DNA of 64,000 nt, taken from Micromonospora okii. Its GTDB lineage: Bacteria; Actinomycetota; Actinomycetes; Mycobacteriales; Micromonosporaceae. The notes beneath the pieces are model-generated. The model saw only the letters and a program-made list of their open reading frames with translations. It did not search any database and was not told the DNA's origin. The position numbers and the translations under genes were made by a program. The stretch spans positions 1-64,000 of the forward strand of contig NZ_BBZF01000019.1 of the NCBI RefSeq assembly GCF_020884795.1, given 5' to 3'. Below are positions 24,728 through 33,463 of the stretch, piece by piece (within the stretch, counting starts at the first letter, position 1; each line of letters begins with the position of its first letter).

Positions 24728-27652
24728 ATGGCCAGCGATGTGGACCGCGCACCGCTCGTCGGCCGCGCCGAGCAGCTCGCGACGCTGCGGTCGGCGCTTC
24801 TCGACGACGTCGGGCCGGGGCAGACCGCGGCGGTGTTCGTCACGGGCGAGAGCGGTGTGGGCAAGACCCGGCTGCTGCGGGAGGCGGGCCAGCGGCTGCG
24901 GGCCGGCGGCGCGCTGGTGCTGACCGGGGCGTGCCTCGACATCGGCGACGCCTCCCCGCTGCATCCGCTGCTGCAGGCGTTGCGCCGGTTCGACGCCGAG
25001 CTGGCCGCCTCGCACGCGCGCACCTCGTCGGCCGTGGGCGGGCTGCTGCGGATGTTCGCCGAGGAGACGGCCGGTCCCGACGGGGCCGGGGCCCTGCTGG
25101 AGCGGGTCTCCCGGGGGCTGCACCTGATCGCCGAGGGCCGCCCGCTGGTGCTCGTGCTCGACGACCTGCAGTGGGTCGACCGAAGCACCCGCCAGTTGCT
25201 GCTCTACCTCTTGGCGGGCCTGGGTGACCTCCAGTTGTCCGTGCTCGCGGCGGTGCGGGCGGAGTCGTTGCAGGGCGCGCACCCGCTGCGGCGCGTGCTG
25301 ACGGAGCTGCGCCGGCTGCGGTCGGTGCGGGTGCTGGACCTGGCCCCGCTGGGCCGGGCGGACACCGAGCGGCTGGCGACGGAGATCGTCGGTGGGCCGC
25401 TGGCGCCGGAGGCGGCGGAGTCGGTGTGGCAGCGCAGCGGCGGCAACCCGTTCGTCGTGGAGGAGCTGGCCCGGGACGTGCGCGACGGCCGGGACGGGGT
25501 GTCGGACACCGTGCGGGAGGTGTTCCTGTCCCGGGTGGACGCGCTGCCCGAGCCGGCGCACGCGGTGGTGCACGCCGTGGCGGTCGGGGTGGAGCCGGTG
25601 GCGCACTGGCTGCTGGCGGAGGTGACCCGGCTGCCGGAGGAGGAGCTGCTCGACGCGGTCCGCGCGGCGGTGGCCCACCGGCTGCTCGTCGGCGACGACG
25701 ACGGGTACCGGCTGCGGCACCGGCTGGTCGCCGAGGTGCTGGCCCACGAGCTGCTGCCGGCCGAACGGGCGGCGCTGCACCGCCGGTACGCCGAGGCGCT
25801 GACCTCGGCCCCCGCGGAGCTGCACCACGCCCGGCTGGCGCACCACTGGCGGCTGGCCGGCGAGCCCGGCCTGGCCCTGCCGGCGGCGGTGGCCGCCGCG
25901 CGGGAGGCGGAGCGGCTGCACGGGTACGCCGAGGCGCACCGGCACTGGTCGGCGGCCCTGCAACTGGCCGCCGCCCCGGCCACCGGCTCGTCGGCGGCCG
26001 CCGGCCCGCTCGACGTCGACCGCGCGGAGCTGCTGCGCAACGCCGCCGAGGCGGCCCACCACTGCGGCGAGCACGCCCGCGCCCTGACCCTGGTGGAGGA
26101 GCTGGCCGCCCGCCCCGACGCCCTCACGGCCTGCGCCCTGCACATCCAGCGCGCCCGCTACCTGGCCGCCGCCGGGCGCTCCGCGCCCGCCGAGGCCGAG
26201 TACCGGCGGGCCCTCGCGGCGGCCGACTGCTCGCCCCGGGAACGGGCCACCGCCGCCGCGCACCTGGCGGAGCTGCTGCTGCACCTGGGTCGGTACGCCG
26301 ATGCCGGTAACGTCGCCCGGGAGGCCCTGACGCTGGCCGCCGAGGTCGAGGGGTCGGTCTCCGAGGTGGTGCTGGCCAGCATGGCGCTGGGGTTCAGCGA
26401 GGCGTACCTGGAGGACCCGGACGCCGGGCTGGCGGTCATGCGGGAGGCCCTCGACACCGCCGAGCGGGCCGGCCGGCCCGAGGACGTGGCGTGCGCGTAC
26501 CTGCACCTGGCGGAGCTGCTCACCGGCCCGCTGAACATCCTGGAGGAGGGGGTCGTGGTGGCCCGCCGGGGCGCGGAGCGGGTCGCCGAGCTGGGGCTGG
26601 GCCGCACGTACGAGACCCGGCTGCTGGCCATCGCCACGAACGGGCTGTTCCGGGTGGGGCAGTGGGCGGAGGCGGAGAAGGTGGTCGCGGCGGCGCTGCG
26701 GCACCGGCCCTCCGGGGCGGACGCCGTGGAGCTGCTGCTGGCCCGCTGCCGGCTCTCCGTCGGCTACGGCGACGTCGTCGCCGCCGACCGGGACCTGGAG
26801 GCGGTGGCCACCGTACTGGCCGGCGGGGGCGCCCGGCACGTCATCCCGATGCTCACCCTGCGCTCCGGCCTGGCGATGTGGCAGGGGCGGCACGACCTGG
26901 CCCGGCAGGCCGTGCAGCGGGGCCTGACGGAGAGCCGCTCCGACGACGTGGGCATCCTCGCCGCCCTGGTCTGGCACGGGCTGCGCGCCGAGGCCGAGGC
27001 CCACGCCTCACGCGCCGTGCCGGTGGACGCCACGGCGGTGCGCCGGCTGCGCGAGGTGGCCGAGCGGGTGGCCCGCAAGAGCGAGCACGCCGCCCGGCCG
27101 GTGCGGGACGTGGTCGACGGGTTCCTGACGCTGTGCGAGGCGGAGGTCAGCCGCCTCGACCGCAGCGACCCGCAGCTGTGGGCCCGCTCGGTGGCCGAGT
27201 GGGACCGCCGCAACCACCCCTACCCGGAGGCGTACTCGCGGCTGCGCCAAGCCGAGGCGCTGCTGGCCCGGCGCAGCCGCACGGCGACCGCCGGCAGGTT
27301 GCTGCGCGAGTCGTACCGGATCGCGCAGGCGCTCGGGGCGGAGCCGCTGAGCGCCGAGATCCGCACCCTCGCCTCCCGGGCGCGGGTGTCGCTCGGCGAG
27401 CGGGGCGGGTCGGCCGAGGGGCGGCCGGCGACCGGGGGCGGGTCGGCCGGCGACGAGCTGGCAGCGCTCACCGCCCGGGAGCGCGAGGTGCTCGAGGCGG
27501 TCGCCGAGGGGCTGACCAACAGGGAGATCGGCCAGCGGCTGTTCATCAGCGAGCGCACCATCGGCGTGCACGTCTCGCACATCTTCGACAAGCTCCAGGT
27601 CCGCACCCGCGTGCAGGCCAGCGCGATCTTCCTGCGCAGCCGCGCCGAGTAG
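24728..27652 (+). CDS. Large LuxR-type (LAL) ATPase transcriptional regulator
   Basis: 974 residues from ATG at 24728. P-loop GESGVGKTRLL near residue 40, Walker B PLVLVLDDLQWVD, a long TPR-like alpha-helical middle, and a C-terminal LuxR HTH (ALTAREREVLEAVAEGL, then ISERTIGVHVSHIF). LAL proteins are ATP-binding activators, often of metabolism or antibiotic genes. Near-identical palindromes before this gene and before the downstream DUF5995 gene suggest autoregulation plus control of the neighbour. Confidence 0.92.
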   Translation: MASDVDRAPLVGRAEQLATLRSALLDDVGPGQTAAVFVTGESGVGKTRLLREAGQRLRAGGALVLTGACLDIGDASPLHPLLQALRRFDAELAASHARTSSAVGGLLRMFAEETAGPDGAGALLERVSRGLHLIAEGRPLVLVLDDLQWVDRSTRQLLLYLLAGLGDLQLSVLAAVRAESLQGAHPLRRVLTELRRLRSVRVLDLAPLGRADTERLATEIVGGPLAPEAAESVWQRSGGNPFVVEELARDVRDGRDGVSDTVREVFLSRVDALPEPAHAVVHAVAVGVEPVAHWLLAEVTRLPEEELLDAVRAAVAHRLLVGDDDGYRLRHRLVAEVLAHELLPAERAALHRRYAEALTSAPAELHHARLAHHWRLAGEPGLALPAAVAAAREAERLHGYAEAHRHWSAALQLAAAPATGSSAAAGPLDVDRAELLRNAAEAAHHCGEHARALTLVEELAARPDALTACALHIQRARYLAAAGRSAPAEAEYRRALAAADCSPRERATAAAHLAELLLHLGRYADAGNVAREALTLAAEVEGSVSEVVLASMALGFSEAYLEDPDAGLAVMREALDTAERAGRPEDVACAYLHLAELLTGPLNILEEGVVVARRGAERVAELGLGRTYETRLLAIATNGLFRVGQWAEAEKVVAAALRHRPSGADAVELLLARCRLSVGYGDVVAADRDLEAVATVLAGGGARHVIPMLTLRSGLAMWQGRHDLARQAVQRGLTESRSDDVGILAALVWHGLRAEAEAHASRAVPVDATAVRRLREVAERVARKSEHAARPVRDVVDGFLTLCEAEVSRLDRSDPQLWARSVAEWDRRNHPYPEAYSRLRQAEALLARRSRTATAGRLLRESYRIAQALGAEPLSAEIRTLASRARVSLGERGGSAEGRPATGGGSAGDELAALTAREREVLEAVAEGLTNREIGQRLFISERTIGVHVSHIFDKLQVRTRVQASAIFLRSRAE

Positions 27653-27655
27653 CCA

Positions 27656-27689
27656 CCGACGTACGTCGGCCCCACTTATACGTCGTTCT
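27656..27689. promoter_or_regulatory. Operator-like palindrome plus inverted half-site before DUF5995
   Basis: CCGACGTACGTCGG (27656-27669) is a perfect 14-bp palindrome, followed by ATACGTCGTTCT (27678-27689), the reverse complement of AGAACGACGTAT found in front of the LuxR-type gene. The pair sits between the regulator stop and the next gene. Confidence 0.6.
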
Positions 27690-27775
27690 ACTGATCCGCG
27701 ACGCGGGCCGCTGTTGAGAGGCTGTGGCCCGATGTCGGCGGCACGGGGATGCCCTGGAGCACAGTGGAGGAGACG

Positions 27776-28546
27776 ATGGGTGAACCGGTCTGGGGCCCGG
27801 TGCAGGAGGACATCGTCGGCCTGCTGAACGACCACCCGGCGGACGTGCCGGCGGTCGTCGACCACCTCACCAAGCTCCAGGACATGCTGGTCCGGCTGCC
27901 TCCGCTGGAGCGGAGCTGCCCCCTGGCGGACTTCAACGAGCTGTACCTGACCATCACCATGAGCGTGCTCGACGGCCTCTACGACGACCGCTTCGCCGAC
28001 CCGGTCTTCCTGGCCCGGCTCGACGTGGAGTTCGCCGCCCGGTACTTCGACGCGCTGCGGTACTGGACGGAGTCCAGCCCGAGCACCCCGAGGGCGTGGT
28101 CGTGCCTGTTCAGGCGGATGCGGGGGCCGGACGCCCGGCCGCTGCCCTCGGCCGCCGCCGGGGTGAACGCGCACATCAACTACGACCTGCCGTTCGCGCT
28201 GGTGACCACGCTGGAGAGCCTGGAGTCCGAGCCGGTCGACAACACCGACCAGCACCGCGACTACCTGGAGATCAACCGGATCTTCGCCGAGCGGATCCCG
28301 GAGCTGCGTCGCGGCTACCTGGACAACTGGCAGCTCATGATCGACATGCTCAACGGCGACATCGACGACTGGTACCAGGGCGAACTCGTGGAGTACACGC
28401 GGAACGTCGCCTGGCGCAACGCCCAGAAGATCTGGCGCTGCCGGCACGACCCGGAGGCCCGTGAGTGTGAGCGCGAGCGGCTGGACGGCAACGCCGCCGC
28501 GCTCGGCCGGCTGCTGCTGTCGCCCCTCGGGGCGTTCCTGCAGTAG
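27776..28546 (+). CDS. DUF5995-family protein
   Basis: 256 residues from ATG at 27776 with GGAGGAG upstream (an ATG at 27749 is in frame). The central AARYFDALRYW and AAAGVNAHINYDLPFAL are what I recall as DUF5995 signatures. Rich in helices and conserved acids and His. No catalytic chemistry is known to me. Expression is probably tied to the LuxR-type regulator upstream through the shared palindromes. Confidence 0.72.
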   Translation: MGEPVWGPVQEDIVGLLNDHPADVPAVVDHLTKLQDMLVRLPPLERSCPLADFNELYLTITMSVLDGLYDDRFADPVFLARLDVEFAARYFDALRYWTESSPSTPRAWSCLFRRMRGPDARPLPSAAAGVNAHINYDLPFALVTTLESLESEPVDNTDQHRDYLEINRIFAERIPELRRGYLDNWQLMIDMLNGDIDDWYQGELVEYTRNVAWRNAQKIWRCRHDPEARECERERLDGNAAALGRLLLSPLGAFLQ

Positions 28547-28680
28547 TCGGAACGGGGGGTCCCCGCGCTACCGGGGGGAGCGCGGGGACATCCCCCTGTC
28601 CGGAATCGGACGGTGCGGTCGCCGGCCATGGAGCGGCCCACGCCGGGTGGGGACGTGGGCCGGGATGCCGGGCGGTCGAC

Positions 28681-28890
28681 CTACTTGGACGGCTCGGGCA
28701 GCTCGCAGTCGACCTTCGGGTTCGCGCCGAGGTAGTTGAGCGGCCCGGCCACGATGGTCACCAGGATGGTGCCCGCCTCCGCACAGTTGGCGTCGTCGCC
28801 CTTGTAGTAGCCGCGCTGGCCGGCGGCGATCGCGCCGATGACCAGCCAGATGACAAGAATGATTCCGAAGATCGACGGGCCGCGCCGCAT
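28681..28890 (-). CDS. Small conserved single-pass membrane protein
   Basis: 69 residues; start follows CGGAGGAAGCC. MRRGPSIFGIILVIWLVIGA is a transmembrane helix, then a short domain with two Cys (DANCAEAG and VDCELPEP). This type of small protein is common in actinobacteria; the function is unknown. The 366 bp to the next gene (28891-29256) hold only the repeat block. Confidence 0.75.
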   Translation of the reverse strand: MRRGPSIFGIILVIWLVIGAIAAGQRGYYKGDDANCAEAGTILVTIVAGPLNYLGANPKVDCELPEPSK

Positions 28891-29060
28891 GGCTTCCTCC
28901 GGGGTCGTGGTGGGCCGGGCTGAGCCCCGTTGTACCCAGGCGCCACGATCGGCTAACCGTCACGACGGGCGAGCCGGTCGCGGGTTGTCCGACTTCGGTC
29001 AGTCGACGGGCGCGGCCCTCCGCATCCGAGGTGGATCGCGACGCGGGTTCGCCATGTCTG

Positions 29061-29183
29061 GCCCGGCGGTATGACGCGGCGTTGTCATGTCTCGCCCGGC
29101 GGTATGACGCGGCGTCGTCATGTCGCCGACACGGCGGTATCCGGCGGCGGGGAAGGCACCATGTCGGCGACCTGGTGTCGATC
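29061..29183. repeat. Block of 33-bp tandem repeat and REP-like palindromes
   Basis: Two near-identical 33-bp units (29061-29093 and 29094-29126) start GCCCGGCGGTATGACGCGGC. Then follow copies of the dispersed element: CATGTCGCCGACACGG (about 29119-29134) and, on the minus strand, GATCGACACCAGGTCGCCGA (from 29183 leftward). This fills most of the intergenic space 28891-29256; I see no gene there. Confidence 0.75.
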
Positions 29184-29256
29184 TCGCCGGCCCGTGCCGG
29201 TCTTGCCGGCCCGGCGGCTGGCGGCCCGTGAGTGGGCCGCCGGCCGCCGGCGCGGG

Positions 29257-30630
29257 TCAGGCGAGGTTCCCGCCGGTCGCCGCCGGGAAAGCCTCTGCGG
29301 ACTCGGCCGGGGCCCCGGCCAGCACCTTCGCCTGCTGCGGCCAGGTGGCCAGGCTCGGCGCCGCCCGTAGGCCGGCGGCACGGATGGTCTCCCGCAGGGC
29401 CGCCTCGTCCAGGTCGGCGAGCTGCCGGTACGTGCGGATGCCGGCCTCCTGGAGGGCACCGGCCATCTTCGGGCCGATGCCCTGGATGCGGCGGAAGTCG
29501 TCGGCCGCCCCCGCCGGGGCGGGATCCGTCCCGGCGGCGACGGGAGCAGGATCGGCGGCGACGGGAGCCGCATCGGCTGCGGGGGTCGGATCGGCTGCCG
29601 GGGCCGGGTCGGCCGAGGGAACCTCCTCGGCGCTCGCGGGAGCCCGATCGGTCGCCGGTGCCGACGGCGCGTCGGTGTCGGCGTTCGTGCCGGTGCCAGT
29701 GTCCGTGCCAGCGTCCGTGTTGGCGCCGGTGTCGGCCAGCGTGGACGTTGCCGGTGGTACGGCGTCGTCGGCCGGGGTGCGCGGCGCGGGAACGGCGGGT
29801 GAGGCGACGGTGGCCTCGTCGCCGGTGCGGGTCGTGACCTCGTCGTCGGCGAGGTCCGTGCCGGTCGGGGTGGCCTCCGTTGCCGCCGTCCGAGCCGTCG
29901 CGGTCGTCGGCTCCGCCTCCTCGGTGTCCACGGCCGGCACGGCGTCGACCGCCGGCTCGACCGGCGACACCGGCTCGACCCGCGATACCAGCTCGGCCTC
30001 GATCACCGGCTCGGTGTCCTTCGCCGGGTCGGCGTCGACCGCCGGCTCGACCCGCGACACCGGCTCGGCCTCGATCACCGGCTCGGTCTTCTTTGCCGAG
30101 TCGACGTCGATCGCAGGATCGGCCTCGATCGCGGGCTCGGTGTCCTGCGCAGGCTCCGCGTCGGCGTCCCGCGTCGCGGTGGTGGCGTGGGAGTCCGGCG
30201 TGCCGGTGGTGGCGTCGGCGGCGAGGGTGCCGGTGGCGGAGGTGTCGGTGGACGCGGTGAAGGCGGTCGGGTCGCTGTCGGCCAGGACCGCGCCGGGCGC
30301 GGTGGGCTCGGCGGTCTCCGGGGCGGGGTGGTCGACCACGGCGGCGGGAGGCGTCATCGGGGCGATGGTGGCCGCCGGCCGCGCCGCGTCGACGACGGCC
30401 TCGGCGGCGGGGGCGGCCGAGGAGGGGGCGGGGGAGACGACGGCGTCAGCGGGGGAGGCGACGGCACCGGCGGGGGCGGGCACCGCGTTCACCCCGGCGA
30501 CCGGATCGCCGTCCACGATGGGCCACGCGCCGGACGACGTGCCCCGCCGGCCGCGCAGCACCCAGCCGGCCAACCCACCCAGCGCCAGGGCCAGGATCAC
30601 GATCAGCCATTGCCCGAAAGTCGACGGCAC
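29257..30630 (-). CDS. Membrane-anchored acidic repeat protein with helix-hairpin-helix domain
   Basis: 457 residues from GTG at 30630, preceded by GGGAGG. An N-terminal transmembrane helix (FGQWLIVILALALGGLAGWV) is followed by about 330 residues of Ala/Asp/Glu/Thr/Pro-rich low complexity containing degenerate repeats (EPVIEAEPVSRVEP). The C-terminal 80 residues form a small domain with DDFRRIQGIGPKMAGALQEA and YRQLADLDEAALRE, the helix-hairpin-helix pattern seen in nucleic-acid and ribosomal-like contexts. The disordered linker may hold the domain away from the membrane. Function unknown. Confidence 0.75.
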   Translation of the reverse strand: MPSTFGQWLIVILALALGGLAGWVLRGRRGTSSGAWPIVDGDPVAGVNAVPAPAGAVASPADAVVSPAPSSAAPAAEAVVDAARPAATIAPMTPPAAVVDHPAPETAEPTAPGAVLADSDPTAFTASTDTSATGTLAADATTGTPDSHATTATRDADAEPAQDTEPAIEADPAIDVDSAKKTEPVIEAEPVSRVEPAVDADPAKDTEPVIEAELVSRVEPVSPVEPAVDAVPAVDTEEAEPTTATARTAATEATPTGTDLADDEVTTRTGDEATVASPAVPAPRTPADDAVPPATSTLADTGANTDAGTDTGTGTNADTDAPSAPATDRAPASAEEVPSADPAPAADPTPAADAAPVAADPAPVAAGTDPAPAGAADDFRRIQGIGPKMAGALQEAGIRTYRQLADLDEAALRETIRAAGLRAAPSLATWPQQAKVLAGAPAESAEAFPAATGGNLA

Positions 30631-30810
30631 GGCGAACCTCCCTCTCGTATGAGCGTTCGGTGAAAAGTCGCGACAAAATCCGTCGCAGCTTCGCACACGC
30701 GCCGTATCGACGGCAGGGAGGTCCGAGGGCTTCCGGCGCTGGTGAGACGCGTCGCACTCGGGGTGCCTGAACGGTCACAGGCTGTGGTGGCTGGGAGGGG
30801 GGAGCAGTGG

Positions 30811-32160
30811 TCAGTCGTCCTCGCCCCGGTAGGTGTAGAAGTCGTCGACGAACCTGCGGTGCAGCCGGGGCACCCGGCTCTGCACGCCGAAGTAGGCGCG
30901 CGCCCCGAGCAGCGCGAGCCGGCCGATCACGGGCCGGTACAGGGGGTCGCTGCCGCTGGTGCCGCTGCGGGCCAGCGAGTCGGCGACGCGGGCGAACCCG
31001 TACGGCAGCATCGCCGCCTCGTAGTCGGCCACCGCCTGCACGAGCGTCTTCTCGCCGGCCGCCGCGGCCCTGATCTGCCGGCACAGCAGCGCGGCGTCGC
31101 GCAGGGCCGTGTTCGCCCCTACCCCGCGCCCCGGCGTCATGGTGTGGATGGCGTCGCCGAGCAGCGTGACGGTGCTGCTCTTCCACGGTGCGACCGGCTC
31201 GGTGGTGGACACCTTGATCGGCAGGGCGCTGCCCGGGTCGCTGCGGGCCAGCAGCTCGCGCAGGCGGGGATGCCAGTCGCGGGTGAGTTCCCGGGCGAGC
31301 CGGACCAGCTCCTCGCCGCGCAACTGCATCACGTCGGGCGGGAAGCGCCGGGCCGTGCTCCAGACGATGAAGTTGATGTTGTCGTGGGTGTTGGTGTGGG
31401 GCAGGCCGGGCCAGCCGCGCAGCAGGGCGGCGTCGGCGTCGGACACGCCGGGCTTGATGTCGCCGCGCCGGTCCCACTTGAACTCCATCACGTGCAGCAC
31501 GCCCATCACCCCGCCCGCGCCGAAGACCAGCGAGATGCCCCGCGCGACGCGCTCCGGCAGCAGCGCCCGGGTGTGCGCGGTCAGCGGGACGCGGGTGGCG
31601 ATGTTGATTGTGCCGGCCTCCCGGACGACCGCGTGCGGCAGGTACTGGCGGCGCACCGCCGAGTGCGTGCCGTCCGCCGCGACCAGCAGGTCCCCGGTGG
31701 CGGTGCCGCCGTCGGCGAAGTGGGCGGTGACGGTGCCGTCGTCGCGCTGCTCGTACCGGGTGAAGGTCCTGCCGAAGTGGACGGCGTCCTCCAGGCCGGT
31801 GAGCAGGACCTGGCGCAGGACCATCCGGGCCACGGAGCGTTCGGTGTTGACGTCGTCGGTCTCCGGGCGCAGCGTGAACGACGCGGTGCGGCGCAGCCGC
31901 TCGGTGACCACGTTGAAGTAGCTCGGGCCCCGGGCGCAGGTGGCGACGAAGACGTCGAAGAGCTCCGGTGGCAGGCACTCCCGCAGGGCCTTGCTGCCGG
32001 TGGGGCCGATGCCGAGGCGGTAGCCGAGCAGGCCGTCGGCGCGGGTGGCGTGGCGTTCGTAGACCGAGACGTCGATCCCGGCCCGGCGCAACCCGTGGGC
32101 CAGGCAGAGGCCGCCGGTGCCGGCCCCGACGATCAGGACGTGCGGAGCGGTGGCTGACAC
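30811..32160 (-). CDS. FAD-dependent aromatic polyketide monooxygenase (WhiE ORFVIII type)
   Basis: 449 residues from GTG at 32160. FAD-binding GAGTGGLCLAHGLRRAG (about 9-25), DGTHSAVR (the DG motif), and GDAIHTMTPGRGVGAN in the C-terminal third make it a class A flavoprotein hydroxylase. The cluster position beside a SARP regulator and TcmI cyclase, opposite to the PKS genes, matches the divergent hydroxylase of spore-pigment clusters. It would oxygenate the aromatic polyketide. Third gene of the left arm. Confidence 0.85.
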   Translation of the reverse strand: MSATAPHVLIVGAGTGGLCLAHGLRRAGIDVSVYERHATRADGLLGYRLGIGPTGSKALRECLPPELFDVFVATCARGPSYFNVVTERLRRTASFTLRPETDDVNTERSVARMVLRQVLLTGLEDAVHFGRTFTRYEQRDDGTVTAHFADGGTATGDLLVAADGTHSAVRRQYLPHAVVREAGTINIATRVPLTAHTRALLPERVARGISLVFGAGGVMGVLHVMEFKWDRRGDIKPGVSDADAALLRGWPGLPHTNTHDNINFIVWSTARRFPPDVMQLRGEELVRLARELTRDWHPRLRELLARSDPGSALPIKVSTTEPVAPWKSSTVTLLGDAIHTMTPGRGVGANTALRDAALLCRQIRAAAAGEKTLVQAVADYEAAMLPYGFARVADSLARSGTSGSDPLYRPVIGRLALLGARAYFGVQSRVPRLHRRFVDDFYTYRGEDD

Positions 32161-32171
32161 GGGGCCCCCGC

Positions 32172-32522
32172 TCAGCCGGCCGTGCCGGTCGCGCTGACCG
32201 ACGGGGCGGCGTCCCAGCTGTAGAAGCAGGCGGCGATCGCGTCGCGTGGGGAGCGCCAGGTCGGCAGGTACGGCGAGGTGTGCGCGGAGAGCCGCTCGTT
32301 GGTCTGGAGGTAGGACGGGTGGTTGCGGGCCGCGGCGACGGCGTCGGCCTCGACGTCCGCGGTCTCCATCAGGTGTACGCACAGGTCGTGCAGGCAGTAC
32401 AGCGAGCGGTGCCGGATTCCGGTGAGGCTGGGCAGCTCCGTGGCGTCGGACTCGGCGAAGATCTGCGCCACCCGCCCCTCCGCGCCCGGGATGATCCGGC
32501 TGACGATCAGTAGACGACTCAT
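32172..32522 (-). CDS. TcmI-family polyketide cyclase, copy 1
   Basis: 116 residues from ATG at 32522 with GGGAGG upstream. Strong similarity to the second copy at 33879: both read IFAESDATELP and later TSPYLPTWRSPRDAI or VSPYLPTWRSPRDAM. TcmI-type enzymes form the later rings of aromatic polyketides. This copy has Cys at two positions where the other has Arg and Tyr (YCLHDLCVH). Read with the FAD monooxygenase and SARP on the left arm. Confidence 0.87.
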   Translation of the reverse strand: MSRLLIVSRIIPGAEGRVAQIFAESDATELPSLTGIRHRSLYCLHDLCVHLMETADVEADAVAAARNHPSYLQTNERLSAHTSPYLPTWRSPRDAIAACFYSWDAAPSVSATGTAG

Positions 32523-32617
32523 GGGACCCCTCCCGCAGGTGGTGCTCCTGTCACGAGGTCGGGCGACCACGGGCACCGTTCCGTCGTCCACCCTGCCGCC
32601 CGCCTGTCACATTGCCG

Positions 32618-33463
32618 TCACGTTCCGTGCGGCGGCGGTGACGCCGTGCGGCCGGTGGGGGCGCGGGTGCGGGCCGGCGGGTCGCGGCGCGGCTCGGGCG
32701 CGGAAGGCCGGGTGGCCTGCCGGATCGGCGCGAGGGTGTCGTGCAGCAGGGCGGACATCGCCGGGGACGGTTCCAGGCGCAACTCCCGCAGCAGCAGCTC
32801 GCGGTAGGCGTAGAAGGCGTGTACGGCCTCGAAGACGTTGCCCTCGGCGAGGTGGACGCGGACCACCAGCCGGTGCGGCGTCTCGCGCAGCGGCTCCGCC
32901 GCCATCGCCTCCAGGGCCGCCTCCAGCGCCTCGCCGTGCCGGCCCGCCGCGAGGTGGTTGCGGGCGACCTGCTCCAGCATGTGCAGCCGGAGCTGGCGCA
33001 GCCGTTCCCGCTCCAGCAGCACCCAGTCGTCGTACCAGCCGGGGAGCAGGTCGTGGCGGCCGGCGGCGAGCGCGCCGCAGGCGTCGTCCGGGTCCTCGCC
33101 GTCGCGCACCCGGGTGGCCGTGCGGGTCAGGTCGTCGACGTCGAGCCACACCCCGGGGTCGAGGCGCGCGGTGTCGCCGGTGGTGACCAGCGGGCAGCAC
33201 GGGTCCTGGCGCAGCCGCCAGAGCGCCGTCCGCAGGGAGGACAGGGCGCGCTCCTCCGGCGCCTCCGGCCACAGCAGGCCGGCCAGGTGGCTGCGGGTCG
33301 CGCCGGGGCGCAGCCCGATCAGCGCGAGGACCCGTTGCAGGCCGCGCGGCACGACGACCGGGGAGCTGCCGTGCAGCAGGCGGAAGCCGCCGAGCAGGTG
33401 CAGCGAGACCTGCTGCGGGGGGTGCGCGTCCCCCGTGGTCGGCGTGGGCGGATCAGCGGCCAC
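32618..33463 (-). CDS. SARP/BTAD-type pathway regulator
   Basis: 281 residues from GTG at 33463 (GGGGG seven bases upstream); ATG at 33586 would add 41 Arg/Gly-rich residues. Winged-helix domain (VSLHLLGGFRLL to SLRTALWRLRQD) followed by a BTAD helical domain (LLPGWYDDWVLLERERLRQL to AYRELLLREL). SARPs bind heptameric direct repeats and recruit RNA polymerase. It is the obvious activator of the flanking PKS arms; candidate repeats lie at 33722-33750. Confidence 0.85.
   Translation of the reverse strand: MAADPPTPTTGDAHPPQQVSLHLLGGFRLLHGSSPVVVPRGLQRVLALIGLRPGATRSHLAGLLWPEAPEERALSSLRTALWRLRQDPCCPLVTTGDTARLDPGVWLDVDDLTRTATRVRDGEDPDDACGALAAGRHDLLPGWYDDWVLLERERLRQLRLHMLEQVARNHLAAGRHGEALEAALEAMAAEPLRETPHRLVVRVHLAEGNVFEAVHAFYAYRELLLRELRLEPSPAMSALLHDTLAPIRQATRPSAPEPRRDPPARTRAPTGRTASPPPHGT

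Noticed and set aside
21391..25188. Very long minus-strand open frame across the cyclase and LuxR region
   Set aside because: It runs antisense or out of frame to recognisable genes with intact motifs, and its translation is Arg/Gly/Ala-rich low complexity, the usual shadow in high-GC DNA.
29061..29183. CRISPR array
   Set aside because: Only two adjacent 33-bp units without unique spacers; no cas genes in the window. It is a tandem repeat with REP-like copies.
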